A DNA stretch of 6,737 nt, taken from assembly GCA_011330835.1 (NCBI GenBank), contig DRPO01000318.1, positions 1-6,737 on the forward strand, written 5' to 3'. Of the stretch, positions 1-6,654 are shown piece after piece (the first letter of the stretch is position 1; the number at the start of each line of letters is the position of its first letter). This DNA comes from Gammaproteobacteria bacterium (GTDB lineage Bacteria > Pseudomonadota > Gammaproteobacteria > UWMA-0217). The notes under the pieces were generated by a model. It was not told the DNA's origin. It saw nothing but the letters and a program-made list of their open reading frames with translations, and made no database searches. The position numbers were made by a program, and so were the translations under genes.

Positions 1-1
1 G

Positions 2-694
2 TCGAGCCTGGAGCAATCGGCGGCCAGCCTTGAAGAAATTACCGGCACCGTGAAAAACAACTCGATCAATGCCCACGAGGCCAGCTCGATGGCCGAGGCG
101 ACCCGTCAACGCGCGCGAGAGAGCGAAGAACTCGTCAAGCAAACCATCGAGGCGATGAAACAGATCTGCCAATCCAGCAATAAGATCTCCGACATCACCG
201 GCGTGATCGATGAAATCGCTTTCCAGACCAATCTGCTGGCGCTCAACGCGGCGGTCGAAGCGGCCCACGCCGGCGACCAGGGCAAGGGCTTCGCGGTGGT
301 CGCCTCGGAGGTTCGCGAACTGGCTCAACGCAGTTCCGAAGCCGCCAAGGAGATCAAGCTGCTGATCGAGGAGAGCGGCAAAAAGGTCATGTCCGGCACG
401 CAGCTGGTCAATCACTCGGGTGAGGCTCTGCGGGAAATTATCGAGGACGTCAACGCCGTCGCGAAACAGATCTCCCAGATCACCCAGGCCGGCGATGAAC
501 AGACCATCGGGATCGAAATGATCAACCGCTCGATCAACGAAATCGACGCGGTCACGCAACAAAACAAGGCGCTGGGCCAGCAGACCGCCAACGCCTCCCG
601 GGATCTGTGCGCCAAGAGTCGCGACCTGGCCAACCTGGTGGATTTTTTCCGCGCGGAACGCGACGACAACGTGGTGAACATTCACGCCGCCTGA
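2..694 (+). CDS. Methyl-accepting chemotaxis protein, C-terminal signalling domain (5' end outside window)
   Basis: This is the cytoplasmic signalling end of a chemoreceptor, which controls CheA kinase activity through CheW. The frame is open from position 2, so the start and the sensory domain lie outside the window; 230 codons are visible. The N-terminal visible helix (SSLEQSAASLEEITGTV) matches the first methylation helix of MCPs, with a Glu-Glu pair in the usual place. The highly conserved hairpin tip is at 203-334 and reads IDEIAFQTNLLALNAAVEAA followed by HAGDQGKGFAVVASEVRELA, the CheA/CheW contact region. A second, returning methylation helix (about 335-560) follows, with the usual heptad pattern. 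The protein ends in VVNIHAA and has no NWETF-type CheR-binding pentapeptide. The ligand cannot be predicted. No chemotaxis partner genes are in the window. Confidence 0.95.
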   Translation, partial: SSLEQSAASLEEITGTVKNNSINAHEASSMAEATRQRARESEELVKQTIEAMKQICQSSNKISDITGVIDEIAFQTNLLALNAAVEAAHAGDQGKGFAVVASEVRELAQRSSEAAKEIKLLIEESGKKVMSGTQLVNHSGEALREIIEDVNAVAKQISQITQAGDEQTIGIEMINRSINEIDAVTQQNKALGQQTANASRDLCAKSRDLANLVDFFRAERDDNVVNIHAA

Positions 695-753
695 GCCGGG
701 GCGGCGCTGGGGATCGGGAAAACGACAGCCTTGGCGAACTCCCCCAGGCGTCT

Positions 754-782
754 TTGCCGGCGGGACGCCGGCGCTCCCAGCG
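754..782 (+). repeat. GC-rich dispersed hairpin repeat, copy 1
   Basis: This 29-bp unit starts TTGCCGGCGGGACGCCGGCG and ends CTCCCAGCG. GCCGGC is repeated as inverted arms around a short loop. Copies occur at 4051-4077 (inverted), 4228-4256 (direct) and partly at 6664-6680. All lie between genes or at the very end of one, so this is a dispersed intergenic repeat, not coding sequence. Confidence 0.7.
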
Positions 783-798
783 GGCGCTGCTTCTTTTT
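771..798 (+). terminator. Possible weak terminator of the chemoreceptor gene
   Basis: GCG/CGC and CCC/GGG arms (771-787, with a two-base bulge and a three-base loop) are followed by TGCTTCTTTTT. It is the only hairpin with a T-rich tail between the receptor stop at 694 and the converging groEL terminator. The stem is imperfect and overlaps the GC-rich repeat. Confidence 0.25.
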
Positions 799-873
799 GA
801 CGTAAGCGCTGTCGACCTGCATTGCCGACGGCAACCCTGTTGCCTGACAGCCCTCAGCGTTACCAGGCTGACG

Positions 874-903
874 GGTCTGGATCCCGGCGTTCGCCGGGAT
901 GAC
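874..903. repeat. REP-like hairpin (GGATCCCGGCG...CGCCGGGATGAC type)
   Basis: The arms ATCCCGGCG (881-889) and CGCCGGGAT (892-900) are perfectly complementary around TT. Read on the minus strand, it is the common 'GTCATCCCGGCGAACGCCGGGATCC' type of extragenic repeat seen in many proteobacterial genomes. A relative with ATTCCCGC/GCGGGAAT arms lies at 6500-6519. The rest of 695-1006 holds no gene that I can support. Confidence 0.65.
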
Positions 904-980
904 GCCCATGATGGGCGGCGCCGCTCCCGGTAAACACCCGGAGCGCCAGCATGTCTCTCGGGTTTGCCCTGACAAAGCCA

Positions 981-1003
981 GGTATTCTTGGGCGCGAGAA
1001 GTA
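981..1003. repeat. Solo terminal inverted repeat of the 161-bp MITE-like element
   Basis: These 23 bases (GGTATTCTTGGGCGCG then AGAAGTA) are identical to the right end of the complete copy at 3862-4022. The interior and the other end of the element are absent; the sequence to the left is unrelated. It sits 4 bp from the groEL terminator. It is read as a remnant of a decayed or partly deleted copy. Confidence 0.7.
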
Positions 1004-1006
1004 TAC

Positions 1007-1040
1007 AAAAAAGCCCCGCGCGATGGCGGGGCTTTTTCTT
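1007..1040 (-). terminator. Intrinsic terminator of groES-groEL
   Basis: A 12-bp perfect stem (AAAAAGCCCCGC at 1008-1019 with GCGGGGCTTTTT at 1026-1037) encloses a 6-base loop. On the minus strand it ends in six T residues (1012-1007) and lies 22 bases beyond the groEL stop. The plus-strand side also has a T-run, so it may work for the converging receptor transcript too. Confidence 0.9.
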
Positions 1041-1062
1041 GTTGGGTGGAACAGGGGAAAGA

Positions 1063-2706
<1,644 letters not shown>

Positions 2707-2733
2707 GCTCGATTCCTCTGATTAATTGTTGAT

Positions 2734-3024
2734 TCAGCCTTCGATGACGGCGATGACATCGTCTTCCTTCATCACCAGAAGCTCTTCGTCATCGACCTTG
2801 ACCGTGGTGCCGGCGTATTTTCCGAACAGCACAACGTCACCGACCTTGAGGTCCAGCGCGCGTACATCGCCGCTGTCGGTAATCTTGCCGTTGCCAACCG
2901 CGATCACTTCGCCGCGATCGGGCTTCTCGGCCGCGGAATCGGGAATCACAATCCCCCCGGCAGTGGTGCGCTCCTCTTCCACGCGTTTGATCACAACGCG
3001 ATCATGTAAAGGACGAATCTTCAT
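2734..3024 (-). CDS. groES: Co-chaperonin GroES (10 kDa, Hsp10)
   Basis: This 96-residue protein forms the heptameric lid that closes the GroEL cavity. The N-terminus MKIRPLHDRVVIKR is the family signature. The mobile loop (about 16-34) carries the hydrophobic tripeptide IVI (25-27), which inserts into the GroEL apical domain. The roof hairpin (about 45-57) reads GNGKITDSGDVRA. The ending VMKEDDVIAVIEG is normal, and the length is one residue shorter than in E. coli. The ATG at 3024 has an excellent AAGGAG ribosome-binding site (3033-3038) with an 8-base spacer. It is the first gene of the groES-groEL operon, so its upstream CIRCE operator and promoter control both genes. Confidence 0.99.
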   Translation of the reverse strand: MKIRPLHDRVVIKRVEEERTTAGGIVIPDSAAEKPDRGEVIAVGNGKITDSGDVRALDLKVGDVVLFGKYAGTTVKVDDEELLVMKEDDVIAVIEG

Positions 3025-3081
3025 TCTGGAGTCTCCTTCTATAATAAATTCAATAGGTTAGCGAGTTAAACAATCCCCTTG

Positions 3082-3108
3082 TTAGCACTCGGATTGTTTG
3101 AGTGCTAA
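3082..3108. promoter_or_regulatory. CIRCE operator (HrcA binding site)
   Basis: The sequence TTAGCACTC - 9 bases - GAGTGCTAA is a perfect match to the CIRCE consensus inverted repeat. It lies 57 bases upstream of the groES start and within the transcription start region, the usual arrangement for repression by HrcA, which releases the operator on heat shock. The hrcA gene itself is not in this window. Confidence 0.96.
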
Positions 3109-3135
3109 TAATAGGGCCGAAAAACGGGAAGTCAA
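3108..3135 (-). promoter_or_regulatory. sigma70-type promoter of groES-groEL
   Basis: On the minus strand a -35 box TTGACT (3135-3130) and a -10 box TATTAT (3113-3108) are separated by 16 bases. The -10 box overlaps the outer base of the CIRCE operator, so transcription would start inside the operator and HrcA binding would block it. No convincing sigma32 promoter (CTTGAA / CCCCAT-T) was seen, although CCCTAT next to the -10 box is a weak partial match. Confidence 0.75.
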
Positions 3136-3203
3136 CCCAAGGTCCAAAAAAAGAAATGGGAAGGGGCGTATGATCTGATTCGCGGGCCCTGTGCCTCTTG
3201 CGA

Positions 3204-3812
3204 TCAAGCCGGTTTTTTCGCCGGGGGCTCGCGCCGTTTCCTCGGCGCATAGCATTTGTTGCCGTCCTTCTCGTAGAAGTGCTTGCCCGCGTGAACGAAT
3301 CCCAGCTTGTGGTAGAAAGCGCGCAGGCGCTGCAGCTCCTCGGGCGAACGCTTGCGTCCGTATTCATTGGACAGCGGGAACGCCTTGAGCCCTACCAGGC
3401 AGTCTTCGAGATCGACCACCTCGGTCATGCGTTTCATCATGCCCGTGCCGATGCCCTTGCGCCGGAATTCCGGATTGACGATCAGCTCATCGATGTAGAC
3501 CAGGCACTTGCACTCCACCGGATCGCCTTTCGGCCCGGGCTCGGTCAGCCAGCAGGTGTCTTCATGAAAAGCCGTCAACTCGAATTCGAGAATATCGGGA
3601 TAGAGCGACTCGAACAGATCCTTGATCACCACGCCATCATGCCGCGCCAGCGCCAGATCGATCCGGTGCCCCCGCATTGTCGCCACCCGGATATCCTCGC
3701 CCAACTCGTCATCCCAGGTCATGGCCATGCCTGAGAATTCAAGCACATAGTGGCTCAGCTCCGGATTGATGTCCGGCTTGATCAGAAATTCGTATTCGAG
3801 TTCCAGCGTCAT
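3204..3812 (-). CDS. GNAT-family N-acetyltransferase
   Basis: This 202-residue protein has the GNAT fold, which transfers an acetyl group from acetyl-CoA to an amine; the substrate is unknown. The acetyl-CoA pyrophosphate loop is seen as R-R-K-G-I-G-T-G (117-124) after the strand VYIDELIVNPEF (105-116). The motif B region is RAFYHKLGFVHAG (164-176). The N-terminal 80 residues are not recognisable, and the tail (190-202) is basic (RKRREPPAKKPA). The ATG at 3812 is chosen; the frame stays open to a TTG at 3857, but those extra 15 codons resemble no protein and approach the end of a MITE-like repeat. Neither start has a clear ribosome-binding site. A possible promoter is TTGAGG-16-TACGAT just upstream on the minus strand (-35 at 3857-3852), which would leave a very short leader. 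It lies 179 bp upstream of groES on the same strand, with no clear terminator between. Confidence 0.8.
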   Translation of the reverse strand: MTLELEYEFLIKPDINPELSHYVLEFSGMAMTWDDELGEDIRVATMRGHRIDLALARHDGVVIKDLFESLYPDILEFELTAFHEDTCWLTEPGPKGDPVECKCLVYIDELIVNPEFRRKGIGTGMMKRMTEVVDLEDCLVGLKAFPLSNEYGRKRSPEELQRLRAFYHKLGFVHAGKHFYEKDGNKCYAPRKRREPPAKKPA

Positions 3813-3861
3813 GTTCAAAATATTAGCATATCGTAATATATAAAACGACGCCCTCAAGAGA

Positions 3862-4022
3862 TACTTCTCGCGACCAAGAATACCCCATTCAGGGTGCGTA
3901 GGTTTTCGTCGAGAGCAAGGCGTAAAAACGCAGGCATAGTGGCGCTACGTCAAGTTTTTACAACGCAGCTATCGGAGAAAAGACGCGCGCCATGAATGGG
4001 GTATTCTTGGGCGCGAGAAGTA
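3862..4022. mobile_element. MITE-like element, copy A (161 bp)
   Basis: The element begins TACTTCTCGCGACCAAGAAT and ends with the inverted match; the ends pair over about 30 bases with one mismatch (position 11). Both ends are TA, which fits a TA target duplication of the type made by IS630/Tc1-mariner transposases (family knowledge). The interior is also an imperfect palindrome, with GTAAAAAC opposing GTTTTTAC around a centre near TAGTGGCGCTA. It has no coding capacity. It matches the reverse complement of copy B at 150 of 161 positions, with a 72-bp identical core. It lies 49 bases upstream of the acetyltransferase ATG. Confidence 0.85.
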
Positions 4023-4050
4023 GAAATACCGAACGTCTTTGCCGTCCCCC

Positions 4051-4077
4051 TGGGAGCGCCGGCGTCCCGCCGGCCAA
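4051..4077 (-). repeat. GC-rich dispersed hairpin repeat, copy 2 (inverted)
   Basis: TGGGAGCGCCGGCG then TCCCGCCGGCCAA is the reverse complement of copy 1 (754-782), apart from the outermost bases. It lies between MITE copy A and the deacetylase gene end. Confidence 0.65.
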
Positions 4078-4086
4078 CCCGGCAAT

Positions 4087-4103
4087 GTCGGGCGCAGCCC
4101 GAC
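4087..4103. repeat. Perfect short hairpin GTCGGGC-GCA-GCCCGAC
   Basis: A 7-bp perfect stem with a 3-base loop lies in the non-coding DNA after the deacetylase gene. It has no T-run on either side, so it is not called a terminator. The stretch 4104-4227 holds nothing that I can recognise. Confidence 0.45.
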
Positions 4104-4227
4104 GAGCCGAAGGCGCTCTTACTCCCCCTTCGCCCGCCCCGCCTCGACAGCGCGCCACAAAACCTGCTTACGGGTTTACTATCGGTCGTCTTAGTAACGA
4201 CTCCCTCAAGGGAAACACCAAACACTC

Positions 4228-4256
4228 TTGCCGGCAAGATGCCGGCGCTCCCAGCG
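4228..4256 (+). repeat. GC-rich dispersed hairpin repeat, copy 3
   Basis: TTGCCGGCAAGATGCCGGCG then CTCCCAGCG matches copy 1 over 29 bp with differences only in the loop (AAGAT for GGGAC). The GCCGGC arms are conserved. It ends 3 bases from the stop codon of the deacetylase gene, so it forms the start of that transcript's 3' end. Confidence 0.7.
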
Positions 4257-4259
4257 CCC

Positions 4260-5201
4260 TCAAACCAACTGCATCACCACCTCGGTCCAGGCGCTGGCGA
4301 CATTGTCCAGATTGTAGCCGCCGCCGCCCATGACCAGCATTCGCCCTTCGCAATGACGCTCCGCCAATTGGCGCAGCCTTTGCGCGGCATGGGCGTAAGG
4401 CGCCGTCGTCCACGCCATGTCCGTTACGGGGTCTCCCGCCATGGCGTCGGCGCCTGCCTGCAACAGGATGAACTCGGGCTCGAATTCGGCGATGAAGGCT
4501 TCAGCCGCGGGCCATAGCGCCATGAACTCTTCATCGTCGGCGTTCATCGGCAAGGGGATATTCATCTTGGTTCCCTCGGCCTCGCCCTTGCCGGTTTCGT
4601 GCTCGTGGCCGGTGCCCGGGTAGAGGAAATGGCCATCCTCGTGGAAATCGACGATCCGAACGTCCGGGTCTTCCTCGAACTCGTAGTACACGCCGTCGCC
4701 ATGATGGGCGTCGATATCGATATAGGCGATCCGCCTGACGCCGTGATGGGCGCGCAGGTATTCGATCGCCACGCCGCAATCGTTGAACACGCAGAACCCC
4801 GAGGCGGCGCCCCGACGAGCATGATGCAAACCAGCGATCGGCACGAAGACCCGCCGCGCTTCCCCGGCCATGATCCTGTCCACGCCATTGACGACCGTGC
4901 CCACGACGCGGCTGGCGGCCTCATAGACGCCGGGGAAAGCGGGGGTATCCGCCGCGTCGAGAAACCCCATGCCCTGCTCGGACTTCCCTTTCACCCAGTC
5001 GATGTACTGCTGCTGGTGAAACAGGCTCAAACAAGACTCCGCGCCTTCCACGCATTGCAGGCGGCCGTAACGGTCCGCGTCGATGCTGCCCAGCAACCTG
5101 TCGCGAAACGCGAACAGACGCTTGACGCCAAAAGGGTGATTGTTCGGAAAACTGTACCTGGCGAGCGCGTCTTCCAGACACAACAATAATTCGTGCGGCA
5201 T
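4260..5201 (-). CDS. Histone deacetylase / AcuC-family zinc deacetylase
   Basis: This 313-residue arginase-fold, zinc-dependent deacetylase probably removes acetyl groups from protein lysines (as AcuC does for acetyl-CoA synthetase) or from acetylated polyamines. All catalytic residues are visible. They are the His pair GLHH (126-127), GFCVFND (135-141), the zinc and charge-relay motif YIDIDAHHGDG (160-170, with Asp164 and His166 as zinc ligands), the third zinc ligand Asp252 in QAGADAMAGDP, and the transition-state Tyr296 in GGGGYN. The N-terminus YSFPNNHPFGVKR (16-28) is the usual family opening. At 313 residues it is shorter than AcuC (about 370-390), ending soon after GGGGYN. The ATG at 5201 is the only reasonable start, since the frame closes at 5234; no ribosome-binding site is evident. 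It lies between two MITE copies and may pair functionally with the acetyltransferase downstream (inference). Confidence 0.9.
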   Translation of the reverse strand: MPHELLLCLEDALARYSFPNNHPFGVKRLFAFRDRLLGSIDADRYGRLQCVEGAESCLSLFHQQQYIDWVKGKSEQGMGFLDAADTPAFPGVYEAASRVVGTVVNGVDRIMAGEARRVFVPIAGLHHARRGAASGFCVFNDCGVAIEYLRAHHGVRRIAYIDIDAHHGDGVYYEFEEDPDVRIVDFHEDGHFLYPGTGHEHETGKGEAEGTKMNIPLPMNADDEEFMALWPAAEAFIAEFEPEFILLQAGADAMAGDPVTDMAWTTAPYAHAAQRLRQLAERHCEGRMLVMGGGGYNLDNVASAWTEVVMQLV

Positions 5202-5251
5202 TGGACAAAGGCGCCCATCGGGGCGGGAGCTCTAACGGAAAGAGGGGGCTA

Positions 5252-5412
5252 TACTTCTCGCGTCCAGGAATACCCCATTCAGGCCGCGCATCCTTTCGCC
5301 GATAGCTGCGTTGTAAAAACTTGACGTAGCGCCACTATGCCTGCGTTTTTACGCCTTGCTCTCGACGAAAGCCTACGCACCCTGAACGGGGTATTCCTGG
5401 ACGCGAGAAGTA
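5252..5412. mobile_element. MITE-like element, copy B (161 bp, inverted relative to copy A)
   Basis: Same length, ends and palindromic interior as copy A but in reverse orientation. Its outer 25 bases, TACTTCTCGCGTCCAGGAAT and on to CCCC, pair perfectly with the opposite end. The flanking bases read CTA|TACTTC and GAAGTA|TAACG, consistent with insertion at TA. The two copies differ at 11 positions, nearly all in the outer arms. It lies 50 bases upstream of the deacetylase ATG, in the position expected for its promoter, and downstream of the sulfur-globule-like gene. It has no coding capacity, and no transposase is in the window. Confidence 0.85.
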
Positions 5413-5436
5413 TAACGCCCCTCATGGGTTCTTGCC

Positions 5437-5451
5437 GGCGACCCGGTCGCC
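5437..5451. repeat. Short GC palindrome GGCGACC-C-GGTCGCC
   Basis: The palindrome follows CTTGCC, so its left side resembles the start of the GC-rich repeat (TTGCCGGC), but the rest does not match. It may be a diverged fragment of that family. Confidence 0.35.
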
Positions 5452-5467
5452 GAATGGGGTGGCCGGC

Positions 5468-5500
5468 ATTTCTCCCGGGATGCGCGATCCCGAGAGAAAT
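5468..5500 (-). terminator. Strong hairpin just after the sulfur-globule-like gene
   Basis: The 14-base arms ATTTCTCCCGGGAT (5468-5481) and ATCCCGAGAGAAAT (5487-5500) pair with one mismatch around GCGCG. It begins 5 bases after the stop at 5506. There is no T-run, so it could stabilise the 3' end of the mRNA or act as a non-canonical terminator rather than a classical intrinsic one. Confidence 0.5.
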
Positions 5501-5505
5501 CCTGG

Positions 5506-6015
5506 CTAGTGAGCCGAAGGCGTCTTGAACTTCAGCGTGGGCTGAGAGCCAGACTGGGCCTGAGGCTTCTGAGTGGTCTTCGCCTGAGGTTCCGCCGCCG
5601 GTTGTTTCTGGGCGGTCGCGGCGGAAGGATAGCTGTAGCCATAGCCGGGACGATAGTAGTACTGGGGCGCCGCGGGAACGGCAGGACGATAGCCATAACC
5701 GCCATAGCCAGGCGCGCCGCCGTAACGGGGATAACCATAGCCGTAAGGCATGCCGCCGCCATAAGGCATTCCGTTGCCGTAAGGACGACCCCACGGACCG
5801 CCGCCCCAGGGCCCCCACGGCCCCCGGCCATAACGCCAGTAGTCATCGTCGTCATCGTCGAAAAACTCTTCGGCCCAGTACATTGGCGTCCATTCGGGCC
5901 AGTCGTTGTCGTCGTAGTATCCGTTGTCATCGCCCCACCAGTCGCTGGCGCCCGCAACCCCTGTCGCGGCGGCCAGAACCAGGGCGGATAAAAGCGTCTT
6001 GTTCAGTAGTTTCAT
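5506..6015 (-). CDS. Secreted Gly/Tyr/Pro-rich protein, sulfur globule protein-like
   Basis: This 169-residue exported protein has a typical signal peptide: MKLLNK, then a hydrophobic core LLSALVLAAATGV, with a likely cut after AGA (23). The mature part has three zones. An acidic, aromatic zone (25-60) includes DDNDWPEWTPMYWAEEFF and six consecutive Asp. A Gly/Tyr/Pro-rich zone (61-130) has repeated PYG, GYG and WG units. A Pro/Ala/Gln/Lys-rich tail (131-169) follows. This plan recalls the Gly/Tyr-rich sulfur globule envelope proteins (SgpA/B/C) that coat periplasmic sulfur in purple sulfur bacteria; such proteins are structural and lack enzyme motifs. There is no Cys after the signal. The ATG at 6015 has a good AGGAGA site (6028-6023) with a 7-base spacer. 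A low-complexity cell-envelope protein of another kind cannot be excluded, and no sulfur-oxidation gene is in the window. Confidence 0.55.
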   Translation of the reverse strand: MKLLNKTLLSALVLAAATGVAGASDWWGDDNGYYDDNDWPEWTPMYWAEEFFDDDDDDYWRYGRGPWGPWGGGPWGRPYGNGMPYGGGMPYGYGYPRYGGAPGYGGYGYRPAVPAAPQYYYRPGYGYSYPSAATAQKQPAAEPQAKTTQKPQAQSGSQPTLKFKTPSAH

Positions 6016-6054
6016 GGGGATTTCTCCTGTGCAGCAGCCAAGTCATGTTTCGGT

Positions 6055-6082
6055 ATTTAATCATCGAGCCGAAAATTCACAA
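6055..6082 (-). promoter_or_regulatory. Possible promoter of the sulfur-globule-like gene
   Basis: TTGTGA (6082-6077), 16 bases, then TTAAAT (6060-6055) lie on the minus strand, in a local AT-rich island (6050-6120) that stands out from the GC-rich surroundings. Spacing fits sigma70, but both boxes are imperfect. The predicted leader would be about 30-35 bases. Confidence 0.3.
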
Positions 6083-6115
6083 TTGATTAATATCATAATT
6101 GCCGATGAAACGCCG

Positions 6116-6337
6116 TTATTTCCCCACCAGCGGCAGGTTCGCCGGGTTTTCCGGCCCCGTCGGGCGCGCAACGACGCGGTCGGTCGGAAACACCGCTTCA
6201 AAGACCGACCCCTCCCCCATCTCGCTGGAAATGAGCAAACGACCGCCGCGCCGCTGAACGACATGCTGAACAATCGCCAGACCGAGGCCCGCGCCGCCGC
6301 TGGCGCGCGAACCCCCGGAATCCACGCGGTAGAAACG
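6116..6337 (-). pseudogene. 3' remnant of a PhoR-like sensor histidine kinase
   Basis: The conceptual product of 73 residues begins RFYRVDSGGSRASGGAGLGL and runs on AIVQHVVQRRGGRLLISSEM, then GEGSVFEAVFP, ending in VGK and a normal stop at 6116. This is the end of a HATPase_c domain with the G2 box (GGAGLGL). The wording resembles PhoR, the phosphate-responsive kinase (FYRVD...SGGTGLGLAIVKHV). The rest of the kinase (membrane part, phosphorylated His, N box, G1 box) is absent. A stop codon (6338-6340) abuts the homology, and the sequence upstream in all three frames shows no kinase. There is no ATG (the first alternative start is a GTG at 6325) and no ribosome-binding site. It is best read as a gene truncated by deletion or rearrangement at about 6338. 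Confidence 0.7.
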
Positions 6338-6446
6338 TTATATCAATAGTTTCATATATTTTCGCGGCTCGGTCGGTGCGTGCCGACTGTTCCCTCTGAA
6401 TGGTTTAGGATCTCCACGAACAAATCCCACCAGCTCACTCCCAGTC

Positions 6447-6522
6447 CGTCATTCCGGGCTGAGTGGAGCGAAGACCCGGAATCCAGAGCGAGGCGCTGGA
6501 TTCCCGCTTTCGCGGGAATAAC
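6447..6522. repeat. REP-like double hairpin (GTCATTCCGGG... / ATTCCCGC...GCGGGAAT)
   Basis: Two adjacent hairpins are present. ATTCCGGG (6451-6458) pairs with CCCGGAAT (6475-6482), and ATTCCCGC (6500-6507) pairs with GCGGGAAT (6512-6519). The unit has the look of a common proteobacterial extragenic repeat and is related to the hairpin at 881-900. The flanking stretches 6341-6446 and 6523-6619 hold nothing that I can recognise. Confidence 0.65.
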
Positions 6523-6619
6523 GAAGAGGTTCGGCGATGGCGTGAAACGCCCACCGCAATCCTTCCCACAAGTGTGGCTGGGGGCATTGCGACGCGCTTA
6601 TCTCGGGATACAGGGTGCG

Positions 6620-6642
6620 GGTATTCTTGATCGCGAGAAGTA
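6620..6642. repeat. Solo terminal inverted repeat of the MITE-like element, second remnant
   Basis: GGTATTCTTGATCGCG then AGAAGTA differs from the outward-reading left end of copy A by one base. The sequence before it, CAGGGTGCG, also occurs in the element's interior next to the other end, so this could be an internally deleted copy. It lies 12 bases beyond the stop codon of the partial gene at the right edge. Confidence 0.6.
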
Positions 6643-6654
6643 CACCTCTCGGGT

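Noticed and set aside
3108..3160. sigma32 heat-shock promoter for groES
   Set aside because: No good CTTGAA / CCCCAT pair at the right spacing; the sigma70 boxes with CIRCE explain the region better.
3813..3857. TTG start extending the acetyltransferase by 15 codons
   Set aside because: The extra residues look like translated AT-rich leader, no ribosome-binding site supports the TTG, and the ATG at 3812 gives a normal N-terminus.
3950..4517. Frames across the repeats between the acetyltransferase and deacetylase genes
   Set aside because: Translations of the MITE and GC-rich repeats, partly antisense to the deacetylase; no protein features.
3862..5412. The two MITE copies as ends of a composite transposon carrying the deacetylase
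   Set aside because: They are in inverted orientation, as composite ends would be, but each copy is complete in itself, no transposase is seen, and the deacetylase has codon use and GC content like its neighbours.
5279..5991. Open frames antisense to or overlapping the secreted protein gene and MITE copy B
   Set aside because: Arg-rich, low-complexity translations of repeats and of a Gly/Tyr-rich gene in other frames; none has a ribosome-binding site or a family pattern.
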